A DNA stretch of 64,000 nucleotides from Astrothelium macrocarpum (taxonomy: Eukaryota > Ascomycota > Dothideomycetes > Trypetheliales > Trypetheliaceae): contig JAGEMR010000024.1 of the NCBI GenBank assembly GCA_021030915.1, forward strand, positions 1-64,000, read 5' to 3'. Position 1 is the stretch's first letter. Every line of letters starts with the position of its first letter. Shown one piece after another: positions 13,397 to 23,546 of this stretch. The position numbers and the translations under genes are program-made. Below the pieces are notes generated by a model. The model ran no database searches. It was not told the DNA's origin and worked only from the letters and a program-made list of their open reading frames with translations.

Positions 13397-14150
13397 AGAA
13401 TTATTATTTTATTCTTTTTACAAAAATTTTCAAATTTCATAGAATTGTGATTCTCATATCCATTCAGAATCAATAAACGATATGCGTCTACAGTCTCTTT
13501 TTTTATATGTATATTAAAATATTTAATCTATTCAATACCAAATTCATTTATTATCCAGCCATTTTTAGAGATTACAATTCGCCATTAGAATGGTAATTGA
13601 TTCTCGTTATATCAAGAATTTTGATGGATTTTGTTTTGAAAGATGATAAAAGGCGGAATTATTCGATTTATTTCATTGATATTTAAAATCATTGAAATCC
13701 ATTTATGATTATTCAATTGAATTTATTTTAATTTATAACATTTTTCTAAATCAGTAATAATTTTTAAAATATTTGAAATAATTTCTATTATAAAATCATT
13801 TTCATCAAAATTCCAGATATTTTCATTTAATATATCGTATTTCATTTTAATATTATTTATTAATCGGAATCAGTCTTTAATTATGCCAAAATTTTCACAT
13901 AAATATTTTTGATAATCAAATTTTTGATTGAATTTCATTTTAAATTCAATCTTTCATTTGATAAAATTTACAGATCAATTTTTTCCAATTTTCTTTTCAT
14001 CTCGTGAAGTGAATAATAAATCTGCGATATTTCGAATTCGGGCGTAAATAGGAGAAAATTCTCGTATATCAAGGTCAAATATATGATATATAATCATATC
14101 CTCTTCTATCTTTATAAATTTCAAAGAATTGGATTATGTATTGATTCTAG
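13397..14150 (-). pseudogene. Element 2 transposase, N-terminal and DDE part
   Basis: Reading minus from about 14100 gives blocks typical of Fot1/pogo DDE_1 transposases, in order: a region ending IGKN.SVNFIK, the KFDYQKYLCENFGIIKD block, NENIWNFDENDF (second catalytic region, NFDE), a long PPFIIFQNKIH stretch and the VDAYRLLILNGYENH block. The catalytic Asp of the usual LLLDGH-type motif reads Asn here, a G-to-A change. Several stops are RIP-type. The frame ends abruptly at 13397, where the copia LTR begins. Confidence 0.8.
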
Positions 14151-14335
14151 ATTGGATGCCGTGATTTCTTCGATGTATGATTATACGAAAAACGTCAAAA
14201 ATCGCAAACGTGTCTTTTTTCGTGTCAAATTGACCTTTTTAAATAATCTGAATTATAAACTGTATTCGAGTTTCTTTATGAATTGAATACATGTTGTTGT
14301 ATTCAAATATTATATATTGAAATAAGTGGGGTAAA

Positions 14336-14390
14336 TTTTTGGTGTTCGTATTCCACTCGCTTGTATGTTCCGCTCGCTTGTGGAATACGT
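14336..14390 (-). repeat. Right terminal inverted repeat of element 2
   Basis: Pairs with 7156-7210. The tandem GAGCGGAACATACAAGCGAG-type motif is intact in this copy. Confidence 0.92.
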
Positions 14391-14829
14391 TATATATATA
14401 AAATTAATATTAATATGATTATTATAATTGTCGAGAATAAATAATCTAAATCCGCCATTTTGAAAATATATTATTAATTCAAATACACGTATTAATTAAT
14501 GATATTTTATCTCATTTAATATCCAATTATTTTATGATATAATATAATATCAAATTGATATTTTATTTATCATAAATCATTATATTTATAATTATTTTCT
14601 TTTAAATATAATGAATAGATCAATTTTAAAATCAATAGAATTTATTATTTTGATAATTGAAATTCATTTTTAATTCTATAATATCTTTTAATAAATCTAT
14701 TTTTTATTTAATTGAATGAATATAATTGAATTCATATAAATATCTAAATTTAGATCATATTCATTTATATTCTATATATTTTCAAATTAAATATTTAATT
14801 ATTTACATGTTTCTTTCATAAAAATAAAA

Positions 14830-15265
14830 AATATAATAATTAGATCTGATGACGTATTTTCAATTCTTTTAATATCCAATTTTCGTCCTATCATAAAAAT
14901 AATTTCTGAATATTTTTTATTAAAGGCTAATATTCATTTCTTTTTAAATGGCTGATTATTTTCATTAATACGTATCATTCGAACGGCCATTTCACGAAAC
15001 CGGACATGATTAGAAGAATATCCACGGTCGTTTTTTTCAATAATCCATTATACAAACATATTTTCTTATTATAGAGATAACCGCTATTGATGTTCATAAA
15101 ATGTATGGGCATTTTGGTTACCTCGGAATCGCATTTGGAGTGTGTTTTAGAGGAGGTCCCACGTTTTAACAATAACATTTATTGATGTAAAAATTCCATT
15201 TTCATAATCAACGATAATAGAAGTTATTTTATTCTCACGATCATCCATTTCGAAATATTGTGGCT
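14830..15265 (-). pseudogene. Transposase N-terminal remnant of element 1
   Basis: The minus strand from about 15265 reads a start-like MDDRENK, then helix-turn-helix-type text (RFRGNQNA, the DRGYSSNHVRF block, then a PFKKK..FNKKYSEI block). This matches the layout of the psq/CENP-B-type DNA-binding half of fungal pogo transposases. Several stop codons occur at Gln positions. The frame is cut by the insertion of element 2 at 14390. Confidence 0.65.
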
Positions 15266-15314
15266 GGTGGTGGATCGAATTTCATAAAAAAGTGAAATGA
15301 GATGGGAAGGTGGT

Positions 15315-15360
15315 GGGGTGGCCAGGAACAGGGGGAGGCCAGAATCTAGGTGGCCTGACT
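15315..15360 (-). repeat. Right terminal inverted repeat of element 1
   Basis: Partner of 6311-6356. A diverged form ends the related copy at 3153. Confidence 0.9.
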
Positions 15361-15362
15361 TA

Positions 15363-15766
15363 CTATTCATCAACATGCAGATAGAGAGCCAGGCACAGAT
15401 TGTAGCCCACAATAAGACACGCCAATGCCCTAGTCGGCTCTGGAAATTGCTGTGACTTCCTCGGGCTGTTTGACCGTTACATTTGGCAATAGCTTAGCGC
15501 CGTAGCTTGCGTTGTCTTAATTTAGATCCAGCGAAATCCAATGAGAGGTATGTACGGAGGTGCGGTTCAAAAGTAATCTCCCACGCCAAGAACGTTGGGG
15601 AGTGACTATTCCAAATAGAGTAAGATGCGCTTAAAGATTGCACTGTTTTATTTAGTTAATCGGCTTATTTAAATAATGTTGATTCAATTAAATTTCAACA
15701 AACAATTCTGATAATTGGTTAAGATCAGATAATGTGAGTGGACAAGGGCTGAAGACAAAACTGCGC
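15363..15766. other. Intergenic spacer between transposons
   Basis: Normal-GC DNA between element 1 and element 3, with no gene seen. Confidence 0.6.
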
Positions 15767-15768
15767 TA

Positions 15769-15812
15769 GGAGTCCTCCGCACGAGGTGCACGGTCGCACG
15801 AGATGCACACCC
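15769..15812 (+). repeat. Left terminal inverted repeat of element 3
   Basis: Pairs with 17890-17933 with few differences, including a G/A in GCACGAGATGC. Confidence 0.88.
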
Positions 15813-17689
15813 AATTTGGTTGTCCCTTATTTGGCTTCGAACCCAATTATTTTAACAATGTAAATAGATAAATAGATAAAATTAATATGAATATTTCGTG
15901 ATAATAATTCGAAATTTTTGATTAATTTAAATTATTCTAAAAATTATTTGAAGGATCGTTTTTGATATTGAAATCGATCTAAATTAGAACTAATTTCGGC
16001 CTCATTATTTTTATATTATATTTTTATTTCATCAATTTAAGATTATTATTATTATATAGATTATTTTTATCTATTTTTTTTTTGATATTAAATCTTATTT
16101 CGAAATTATTTTTTAATAATTCGTTATTATTGAATCTTTTTTTTTTATTAAATTTCTGTCTTTTTCTGAATTTGTCTAATTTTTTGAATTTTTTTATATT
16201 TTTATTATTATTAAATTTTGAATTCAAATTTTAATTATTTATCAATTATTTTTTGAATCTTTTATTTTTTTTTTTTATTATTTTTTTTGATTCGTTTTTT
16301 ATTTTTTTCGTTCTTTTTTTTTATAAATTATTTATATTTTTTCAGAATTATAAAAAATAATATCATTATATTTAAATAATTTCAATAAAAATTTACGTCA
16401 TTTAATTCTTTTTTATTTAATTTTGATTATTTTTTTAAAATTTTAATTTTCTTATTCAAAAATTATAATTTTCGTTTCAAATTTTATAAATTTAATTTCA
16501 AATTTATTTAATTAATATTAATAATAATTATTAATTTTAATAATATATTATTTCCGAAATTGATATCATATTATATTTGATATATAAATTATAGAATCTG
16601 AATTAAAAAATTAATTAGAATTTTTATTTGATTAAATCAAAATCATTTTAAATATTATTAACGGATTAAATAAATAAAGATTTATTTTATATCAATTATT
16701 AATAATATTTTTAATAATAAAAATCTATTAATAAATAATTCAAAATAAATTAAAAAAATCATTTTTCATGAAATTGAAAAAATTTTCTATTTTATTAAAT
16801 CATTAATCCAATTTTTATGAATAATAAATCATTAAAGGATTAAATAAATTCATATTTAATGATTAAAATTTATGAATTGAATGAAAAAAAAATATAATTA
16901 TGAAAATTTGATAAAAATCGTAAAAATTCAGAAATTCTATGATTATATGATTATTATAATCGTTAATAATGAAAAATTTATAATCATATTTATAATATAT
17001 TTTTTTTTTTGATATTTTTTTTAAAAATATTTTAAATTCATATAAATCCGAATTCGTTATTTATTTAATTATTAAATGAAATTATAAAATTGATATTATG
17101 AATAATTGGATTAAAATTTCGAAATTAAATTTTTTAAATAATATTAAATTTAATATTAAAAATAATTAATAATGATAATAATTTATTTTTTATAAAAATT
17201 GAAATCAAAATTATAATTTATATTCGAAAATTTTTTATATTAATTTCTTTCAAAATATTATATTTATAAATATTTTTAATAAAAATACGATATAATTTCG
17301 TTAATTAATTTATAATAAAATTTTTTTTATTTATATTATAAATATTTTTAAATAATATATTATATTATTCAATTTTAAAAATAATTTATCATAAAATTAA
17401 TAAATGAATAAAATAAATTAAAATTATAAATCAATTAAAAATAAAATTGAAATTATATATAATTATTTATTCATTTTTAAATGAGATCAAATATTATTAA
17501 AAAGACTGAATTTAAAATAAATTTATTATATTTTATAAAATATATTATTTAATTCTTTTTTGATTCTTTTTTGATTATATTAAAAATAAAATTTTTGATC
17601 ATTCAATTCGTAAAAAGAATTTTATGAAAATATAATTTATTTATATATAAAATTAAAATTATTTTTTGAGATTTAATGAAAAATTTTAG

Positions 17690-17842
17690 ATGATCTAAAT
17701 ATGTCTCCCAAATTCTCTGAATGCGGCCTCTATGGCGGCGCGATAATATTGAACGGCTGACTTTATAAATTCTGGTTATCTGAATGTAATTAGGATGTTC
17801 TTCCGCATCCGCCGCAGCAATTGCTGCCTCAATTGACCCCAT
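17690..17842 (-). pseudogene. Element 3 transposase N-terminus
   Basis: An ATG at 17842 begins MGSIEAAIAAADAEEHPNY and continues ITRIYKVSRSILSRRHRG. This is the psq-type helix-turn-helix opening of Fot/pogo transposases (start ...AIxxIxxxxxPxYxxIAxxYxVxRxTLxRRxxG). The frame dissolves into AT-rich sequence after about 50 codons. Confidence 0.8.
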
Positions 17843-17889
17843 TTTGATAGAGATATAGCTGTTTGAAATTTGGTGGTGTGGGAAACATT

Positions 17890-17933
17890 GAGTGTGCACC
17901 TCGTGCGACCGTGCACCTCGTGCGGAGCACTCC
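17890..17933 (-). repeat. Right terminal inverted repeat of element 3
   Basis: Pairs with 15769-15812. Confidence 0.88.
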
Positions 17934-17935
17934 TA

Positions 17936-19238
17936 GTGAGTCTACGCTTTTTAGCGTGGGCCATCACTCCTCCGTAGACCGAAACAATTGAGAATATTCT
18001 GCAACACCATAACGTATCTTGGCGTTAGCTGCGGCCAAAGTGCAGAAAAACTAATGGCCATTTATACACAATAGAATAAATTGATGGCGCCATACTGATA
18101 GCGCCTATTGCAAGATAAGCTTCTCTTTCACTAAGATATGACTGAAGTGTCATAAGCTAAGAGGGAAGACCTCGTGATACGGTAACCGAATCGAATGAAA
18201 TGCTGTGTTGTTGGAGAAAGTATTATTGCACAAGAGTACGAGGCGACGGGAGACAGCAAATAATCCAACACCACACCCATTGCAACGCATGGAGTACGGC
18301 AGAAGCGCAAAAGAGATCTCTACAAGTAGGAAGCTCAGGCCTGAGATCTCGACAGAAATCTACAGCGTTTTGCCTCAAGACTGGGCAATCAGCTGCCGCT
18401 GGGACTCTTATCCTCATGTGCACGTCATTCGCGCGGAATAGCAGAGAACGTAACATCATAATGATACTAAATATTCGCCTTAAGGTTGGGATTGGGGTTG
18501 TAGAAATCGGAATCGGAACCAAGCTAATTAAAACCAAAGATCTAGAGTGAGACCAATCAAAACTAGTGTTAGACTAATTAAGATTAAGGCTAAGATCATT
18601 AAGATCGATGCTAGACTTATTAAGGTTGAAACTAATCCAATCGTCGTAGCCATCTCGAGTAAATTACCAATTTCAAGCATAGCTTATCAGAAATTCTAGC
18701 TACATCAGATTAATCGATGTCAGTAGGTTGAGATCCAGCAAAAGTGCCATTACGCTAATGTTTACACTCGCGGGCCGGGGGATAAGTCCAATTTATGATC
18801 GTAAGAGGAAAACACCAATTTGGTCGTCCCAAATGCCCTTCTAAAGTGATCTACAGCGGCCGTAGACGTCAACTGTTCATCTACAGCACAAATTGTCCTT
18901 GTATACCTACCCTTGCTTCCATCTTAAATTCGTACCACATCCGATCTATCACCTTCACGTGTTATACTGCTATCTTTGAATTACTCGAACCTGAGAGCCT
19001 TTTCACCTTTCAGAAAAGATTCCAAACATAGTGCCCTTAGCCTAACCCTGCTCAAGCCCATCTTTGCCGCCTGAAGTTTAGGGCCCTGGATTACTCTGGC
19101 GTCTTGTCCATCGAGTAGAAACCCTCATCCTCGCCCTCTTTTTGATACGCTTGGACTGCTTCAGCTTGGACCGACTTGGTGGACATTGTTTTGGATATAT
19201 CGCTAGGTGTTTTCGAGCAGTTTGATTCATGTCACAAC
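17936..19238. other. Intergenic; imperfect repeats, no gene
   Basis: Overlapping frames at 18200-18550 have no recognisable protein. From about 18510 to 18650 the sequence cycles imperfectly through CTAATTAAGAT / ATTAAGGCTAAGATC-like words about 20 bases apart, a decayed minisatellite. A short perfect hairpin (ACGCTTTTTAGCGT) lies just right of element 3. Confidence 0.5.
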
Positions 19239-20931
19239 ATGGGCTGGTCAACGCAGCATTCCCTCTTTGTTGTCTTGGCGTCAAGTACTGTGTTCAAAGT
19301 GATCACAGTTGCTTTACTCGCAGGCCTTCTCCGTCATGTGGTATCAAAGCCCAGAAAGTACAAGCTCTTCCCGGTCTGGGCGACAATTGAGATTGCTCTC
19401 ACCACCTACATCATTAACAAAGGTGGTTTGGGCCGAAAGATATAGTGAGTGCATCCGGTTGGACCTGTGTATTTTAAGTAGAATGTGAGTTTAATGCGAC
19501 CTTAGTTCATCAGTACGACGATTCCGCGGCTCTTTATTCGGCCTCACATCAAGCCACCAGGTGTTTGTCAATCTTCCAAGTGTGGATCGTTTCATGTCCC
19601 AGTCACTCAACACTATTCATGCTGGACCAGTCCATTACACTTTACTAACTCGTATTTTTGGAGCCCCTGATACGCCAGAGTTGAATAAAAAGCTTCACGA
19701 ATCTGAGAAAGGCCTGCTTGAGGCTATTGAACGTACGTTCGTCAATGATTCCAAAGCGACTCAAGCCCTAGAGCAGAGCGCCATACCTGAAAAGGCAGCT
19801 TCATTTGTCACCTTTTCTTCTGATACTGAGAACATGGAGCGTTGGGAATTATCCGCCGGTATTAAAGCTATCGTATCTGATTCACCAGGCAACCCAGAAA
19901 GTGTGGAGGCCAATCTTCAAAGCTTGACGCGAGATTTTGGTGCTTGCATCGCCATCCCTCGTCTCTACGGACAGGACTTTCTTACTCGATATCCCCAACT
20001 TTTGGATGATTTTTGGAAGTTTGACAACGATGTCTTCCCGCTATTCATGATAGGTGTCCCGACGTGGGCTCCAATAAGAATCATGAGGGAAGGAGTTGCT
20101 GCGCGATCACGTTTAGCCAATGAATTGGAGGCGCTGTACCGACGTGTCGACCAATATCAACGAGGAGAGCCGATCGATTTCAATGCTGATATGTCGGATA
20201 TCAGTGATGCTGCTCTTGCACGAAATAGGGTCTACAATCGGGATAATTGGTCATTCAAGGATCGTGGGTACGGTGAGTTAGGAGTTTTGTGGGCACAAAA
20301 CGCCAACACCCAACCGCTACTTTTCTGGTTGCTGGCCTATGTCTATTCCACTCAAGGCCTGTTAGTCAGACTTCGCGCGGAAATTGAGCCGTATGTGAAA
20401 TTATCCCAGACAAATCCACCAAAAATAATATCGATGGACCTCCCAGCCTTGTCCCGTTACTGCGCACTATTGAAGTCTTGTATTTTCGAAACGTATCGCA
20501 TGGCTGATGATCCGGCTTCAATTCGGTATGTGAAACGACCTATCACTGTCGACGACGGAGCTCACAAGCACCAACTTAAGTCCGGGATGTTCGTGTCTGC
20601 AACACATTCAGCAATCCAACGAGACCCTTCCTTATATGAAGCCGTGGATGAATTTATCCCCGACCGCTTTCTGGAAACTGACCCCGAATCGGGAAAACAA
20701 GTAGCTCGATATGGGAAAATTAGGCCTTGGGGCTCCGGAGTCTCCATGTGCAAAGGCCGAACATTTGCAGAAAAGGAAATTCTCGCTTTAAGTGCTGCCA
20801 TTTTCAGTCTTTGGGATATTAGTCCCGCTGGCGGAACGTGGAAGCTGCCTGCTACGGTACCAGGGACTGGTGCAAAAAAACCGGTCAAAGACATCCGTGT
20901 AGTCATCACGCGAAGGATCATAGGGGAATGA
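19239..20931 (+). CDS. Cytochrome P450, CYP7/CYP8-like
   Basis: Exons 19239-19444 and 19506-20931 (intron 61 nt) give 543 aa. The frame is open back to 19176, but the first ATG is 19239, which places a membrane anchor (about residues 9-34) right at the N-terminus as in microsomal P450s. The splice joins GRKIY to SSVRRFRGSLFG. Helix I reads WAQNANTQPLLFW, without the usual acidic residue before Thr, as in the CYP7/CYP8 sterol and prostacyclin group. Helix K has ETYR. The heme loop is PWGSGVSMCKGR, with Trp instead of the usual Phe and Cys as iron ligand. Fungal relatives are usually labelled oxysterol 7-alpha-hydroxylase-like, but the substrate cannot be inferred. There is no adjacent biosynthetic backbone gene. 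Confidence 0.88.
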
Positions 20932-21373
20932 ATGAGTACACAAACAATTCTAAGGCTGTCACGATTTTAGCTCTGGGTCCTTCTCTTGGTTGACCGTGGC
21001 CCGAATCCGGCTCCTGACCATGATCATCACAAGCATGTGGAAGGTTTCCCACTATCACCCTGTAGACAAAGGCCGGGTTGCTTCTCAACGGACCATGCTC
21101 GAGTCATGTGATTCGCTGAGTAGTTGATAAACAATAGAAACAGAATCAAGATGTAGTCTTATGATTTACCCATAGAAAATAAGCTTGTATTTCTATGTTT
21201 CATTGTCTGTTTGGTGGTTCAACAGAGATAACCTCCGGTCCGCGGTCAAACCCGCCTGCTCCAATTGGTTGCGCGTTGCTCCCACTGCCTATTTTGCCTG
21301 TTGTACCGTCTGGTCTCATTTTTGTCGCTGTCTTCTCAATGGTCTCCGTCACTGACAGCGGCTCTTCCATCGA
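20932..21373. other. Intergenic, P450 3' flank
   Basis: No gene seen. It leads into the hAT remnant. Confidence 0.5.
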
Positions 21374-21625
21374 TTACCCGTTATTTGGCCAGTGTTTCAA
21401 GTACTTTAGCCCCAGCATAGTAGCAGCCAAGAGCTTTGTGCTTTCCCATGAGATCATTCGCCGCGCAACAGTGAAAACACGTTCCACCTCCGTTGACATA
21501 AATAGCGATATCGAGAGGACGTCAGAAGCGAGTTGGCAGAGGGAGGGAAAGTCGGAGACGGGCCACGTTGACGTCCAGAACTTAATCGTCGGTACCCGGA
21601 TAGATTGCCATGTTTGTGAGCTCAA
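21374..21625 (-). pseudogene. hAT-family transposase remnant (dimerisation domain)
   Basis: The minus-strand frame reads FPSLCQLASDVLSISLFMST, EVERVFTVARRMISW and LKYLKHW. This is the C-terminal hAT dimerisation motif (YPxLxxLAxDxLSIPxxSxxxERxFSxARR), slightly diverged, for example one extra residue before the EVERVF block. No upstream zinc finger or catalytic region is recognisable in the surrounding kilobase. The piece is GC-normal, so it escaped RIP or predates it. Confidence 0.8.
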
Positions 21626-21933
21626 TACTAATTCTCAATTTCTGTGAGGCAAAACAAATCCCCTCGACCTGGTCCCTTATCCCGTGCCGGGCACATGCAG
21701 ACCTAACGTACACGGAACTCAATCCTTGTTTCGGACAAGCTTTGTTGTGGAGCTTTTCCGATGAATATGCAAGATACGCATGGATTTGGACTTTACAATG
21801 CTCTGTGTTGGCAATATGGCAGCAAGTGAGTACATGTAGAACATGCAAGTAGTGTTGTGAAAGTCGTGGTCGATGGTTTTGATATCATAAACGATACGCT
21901 CGGTTTCGGGTATATGATACACAAACAGGGATG

Positions 21934-22982
21934 TTACTGCCCGGGCGATGCCTTGAACGAGGCCCAGACTTGCATGATACCTGTGATTGCAGAAATAAGA
22001 CCAAAGAAAGCTGTCAACATAATACCCCAGATTGCGATTTGGAAACCTGTTGAATGGGCTCGTCGCTGCTCTTCTGACTCTAATCTCTCCTGCAATTTGG
22101 CCAGCCGCTCCCCAAAATAAGGGTACAACATAAGATCATACTTCTCAATATGGTCCATACCGGCTTCAATTTCTACTTCTTGTCTCTCTTCGAGGTCAAA
22201 GACATACTTGGCTGTTCTGATATCTTCGATTGGCCACAGGAGATTGAGCGTTCTCCGCACCTCCGGCAAAAGCCCTGGCGGATAGATTTGGCTGCACCAC
22301 GGTCAGTTTCGTAACATGAGTAGGGGCAAAGTTTACTGTATTACCCATCGGCAGCAGCTTCGTACCGCTCCAAAACACTGGCGTGAGAAAAGACTCGAAT
22401 AACTGATTTGGAGGCAAAAGTGAGATGCTCGTTTATTTCGCTGGTATACATGATATGGAAATGGCCCCTCTGTCTTAATGCTTTGGCCGAGAAGTCCAAC
22501 CAGAGCGTGTTGTTGGCCATAGGGCCTTTGATCAGCGGTTGTCGTACGGCATCTTGCAATGTGGCATTAAGATCGACGAGATCAGGTCTAATGAACAACC
22601 ATAGTCGAATGCCAAAGTGAACAACGCCGTTCAAGACGTCTGGGCTGTAATCGAGAAGCCATGGAGGGGATTTGGCTTTGATCGCGTCGTGTATATCTGT
22701 GATTCGAGCTTGAGGATTCTGTTTGAGAAGTTTGACCAATTCAATGACATCTGATGATTGGGTATCAGAGACACGCAGTGTGGTGTTCTGGTCATCTAGC
22801 AGTTGGCGGTTGGAAAGAAGGCTTTCGTAATGGTAGAAGCACGATGTTGCTTTGGACGGTGGTACGGTTTTCGGCTTGACGAATCCCCATACCTCACGGA
22901 GGAGATTCTCGGTGATCTGCTGTGTCTGTGCGTCTCTGTCTGGCTTCCTTCTAAAATTTGCGATGATATCAGGTACGCTCAT
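21934..22982 (-). CDS. Hypothetical protein with C-terminal membrane segment
   Basis: Exons 22982-22345 and 22291-21934 (intron 53 nt) give 331 aa from the first ATG. The frame stays open upstream to a CAG at 22998, so a further 5' exon is possible. The body is soluble and rich in charged residues. The last 25 residues before the stop form one hydrophobic helix (IAIWGIMLTAFFGLISAITG) preceded by a charged heptad-like stretch (KLQERLESEEQRR). The layout, a leucine-rich middle, 'LRTLNLL' motif, short coiled region and final membrane helix, recalls a widespread family of fungal hypothetical proteins that cluster with kinase/NLR-type genes. I know no function for that family. Its 5' end faces the large peptidase-kinase gene, so the two could share a 560-base promoter. 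Confidence 0.7.
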
Positions 22983-22998
22983 CGCCCAGTCTGTCACC

Positions 22999-23546
22999 TG
23001 TCGGAACCCTGCCGATTCCGAATTACGGCTCTGAAATTTCAGATGCTAGACTGCGGATACCATTGCCTGCTTCATATACCCGTTCGTGGTGGCAGGTATG
23101 CCTTGTGCCATGGCACAGCCACTGCCACTGCCTGGGCATGGAATAGGGAAACGGATGGCTCACGAAGAACCGTATGACTTTCGAGTCGACTTTGACCGAG
23201 GGTTTTCATTCGCTCAAATTTTCTTGGAAGGATATAGCTCTCCGATATCTATAAGCTAGCAAATTGTGGACATTCCTTTTCACCAAGTTCCTGGCGATCT
23301 TTTGGTTCGAATGGTTTATGTGGTCCCACGAAACTTTCCCCATAGGATATTGACGCGGTATGCCTGAGCCTCGCTTGAATCGGTATGCCGAGGCGCGTGT
23401 GTGCCTCAGCTCCCGTCTCTCCTCAGCACATATCCTCCTCCCTGGCTACTCGCCTCGTCCTATTGCTCTGTTTGTGAGCTGGCCGTTTTCCAAATTTCGC
23501 GTCAGAATTGTCATTTCAGTCATGTAATGATGCATGGGATGAACAG
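22999..23546. other. Divergent intergenic region
   Basis: This lies between two genes transcribed away from each other. No gene is seen. It may hold a short 5' exon for either neighbour. Confidence 0.45.

Larger units (their letters stand above)
7156..14390 (-). mobile_element. Nested Fot/pogo-type DNA transposon (element 2)
   Basis: The two 55-base inverted termini (starting ACGTATTCCACAAGCGAGCG) match at 53 of 55 positions; both differences are C/T transitions. TA flanks both ends (7154-7155, 14391-14392). It lies inside element 1. After removing the LTR retrotransposon and a 5-base duplication, 1875 bp remain, the usual Fot/pogo size. The minus-strand coding remnant runs from about 14100 down to 7215 and contains the DDE_1 core blocks and a CCHC-like C-terminus. 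It is inactive. Confidence 0.9.
6311..15360 (-). mobile_element. Outer pogo/Fot-type DNA transposon (element 1), carrying nested insertions
   Basis: Inverted termini start AGTCAGGCCACCTAGATTCT and match for about 46 bases at both ends (6311-6356, 15315-15360). The element is flanked by TA at 6309-6310 and at 15361-15362, the target duplication of Tc1/mariner/pogo elements. Removing the nested element 7156-14390 plus one TA leaves 1813 bp, a normal size for fungal Fot/pogo elements. The remaining coding traces on the minus strand are a DDE-type transposase N-terminus near 15265-14830 and C-terminus near 6722-6480, both broken by stop codons of the kind RIP makes (CAG or CAA to TAG or TAA). The element is inactive. 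Confidence 0.88.
15769..17933 (-). mobile_element. Fot/pogo-type DNA transposon (element 3)
   Basis: Inverted termini beginning GGAGT.CTCCGCACGAGGTG at 15769 and 17933 contain a direct internal repeat of a GCACGAGGTGCAC-like motif. TA flanks both ends (15767-15768, 17934-17935). Length is 2165 bp, a standard full-length size. The minus-strand transposase start survives at 17842. The ends are GC-normal and everything between about 15850 and 17690 is RIPed. Confidence 0.9.

Noticed and set aside
15545..18000. Another pair of inverted ends (TACGGAGG...CCCACGC) around element 3
   Set aside because: The two sides share only short words with gaps between them, and no target duplication is visible.
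18200..18550. Overlapping frames of 78-116 codons on both strands
   Set aside because: No motif, and they lie beside decayed repeats; probably chance.
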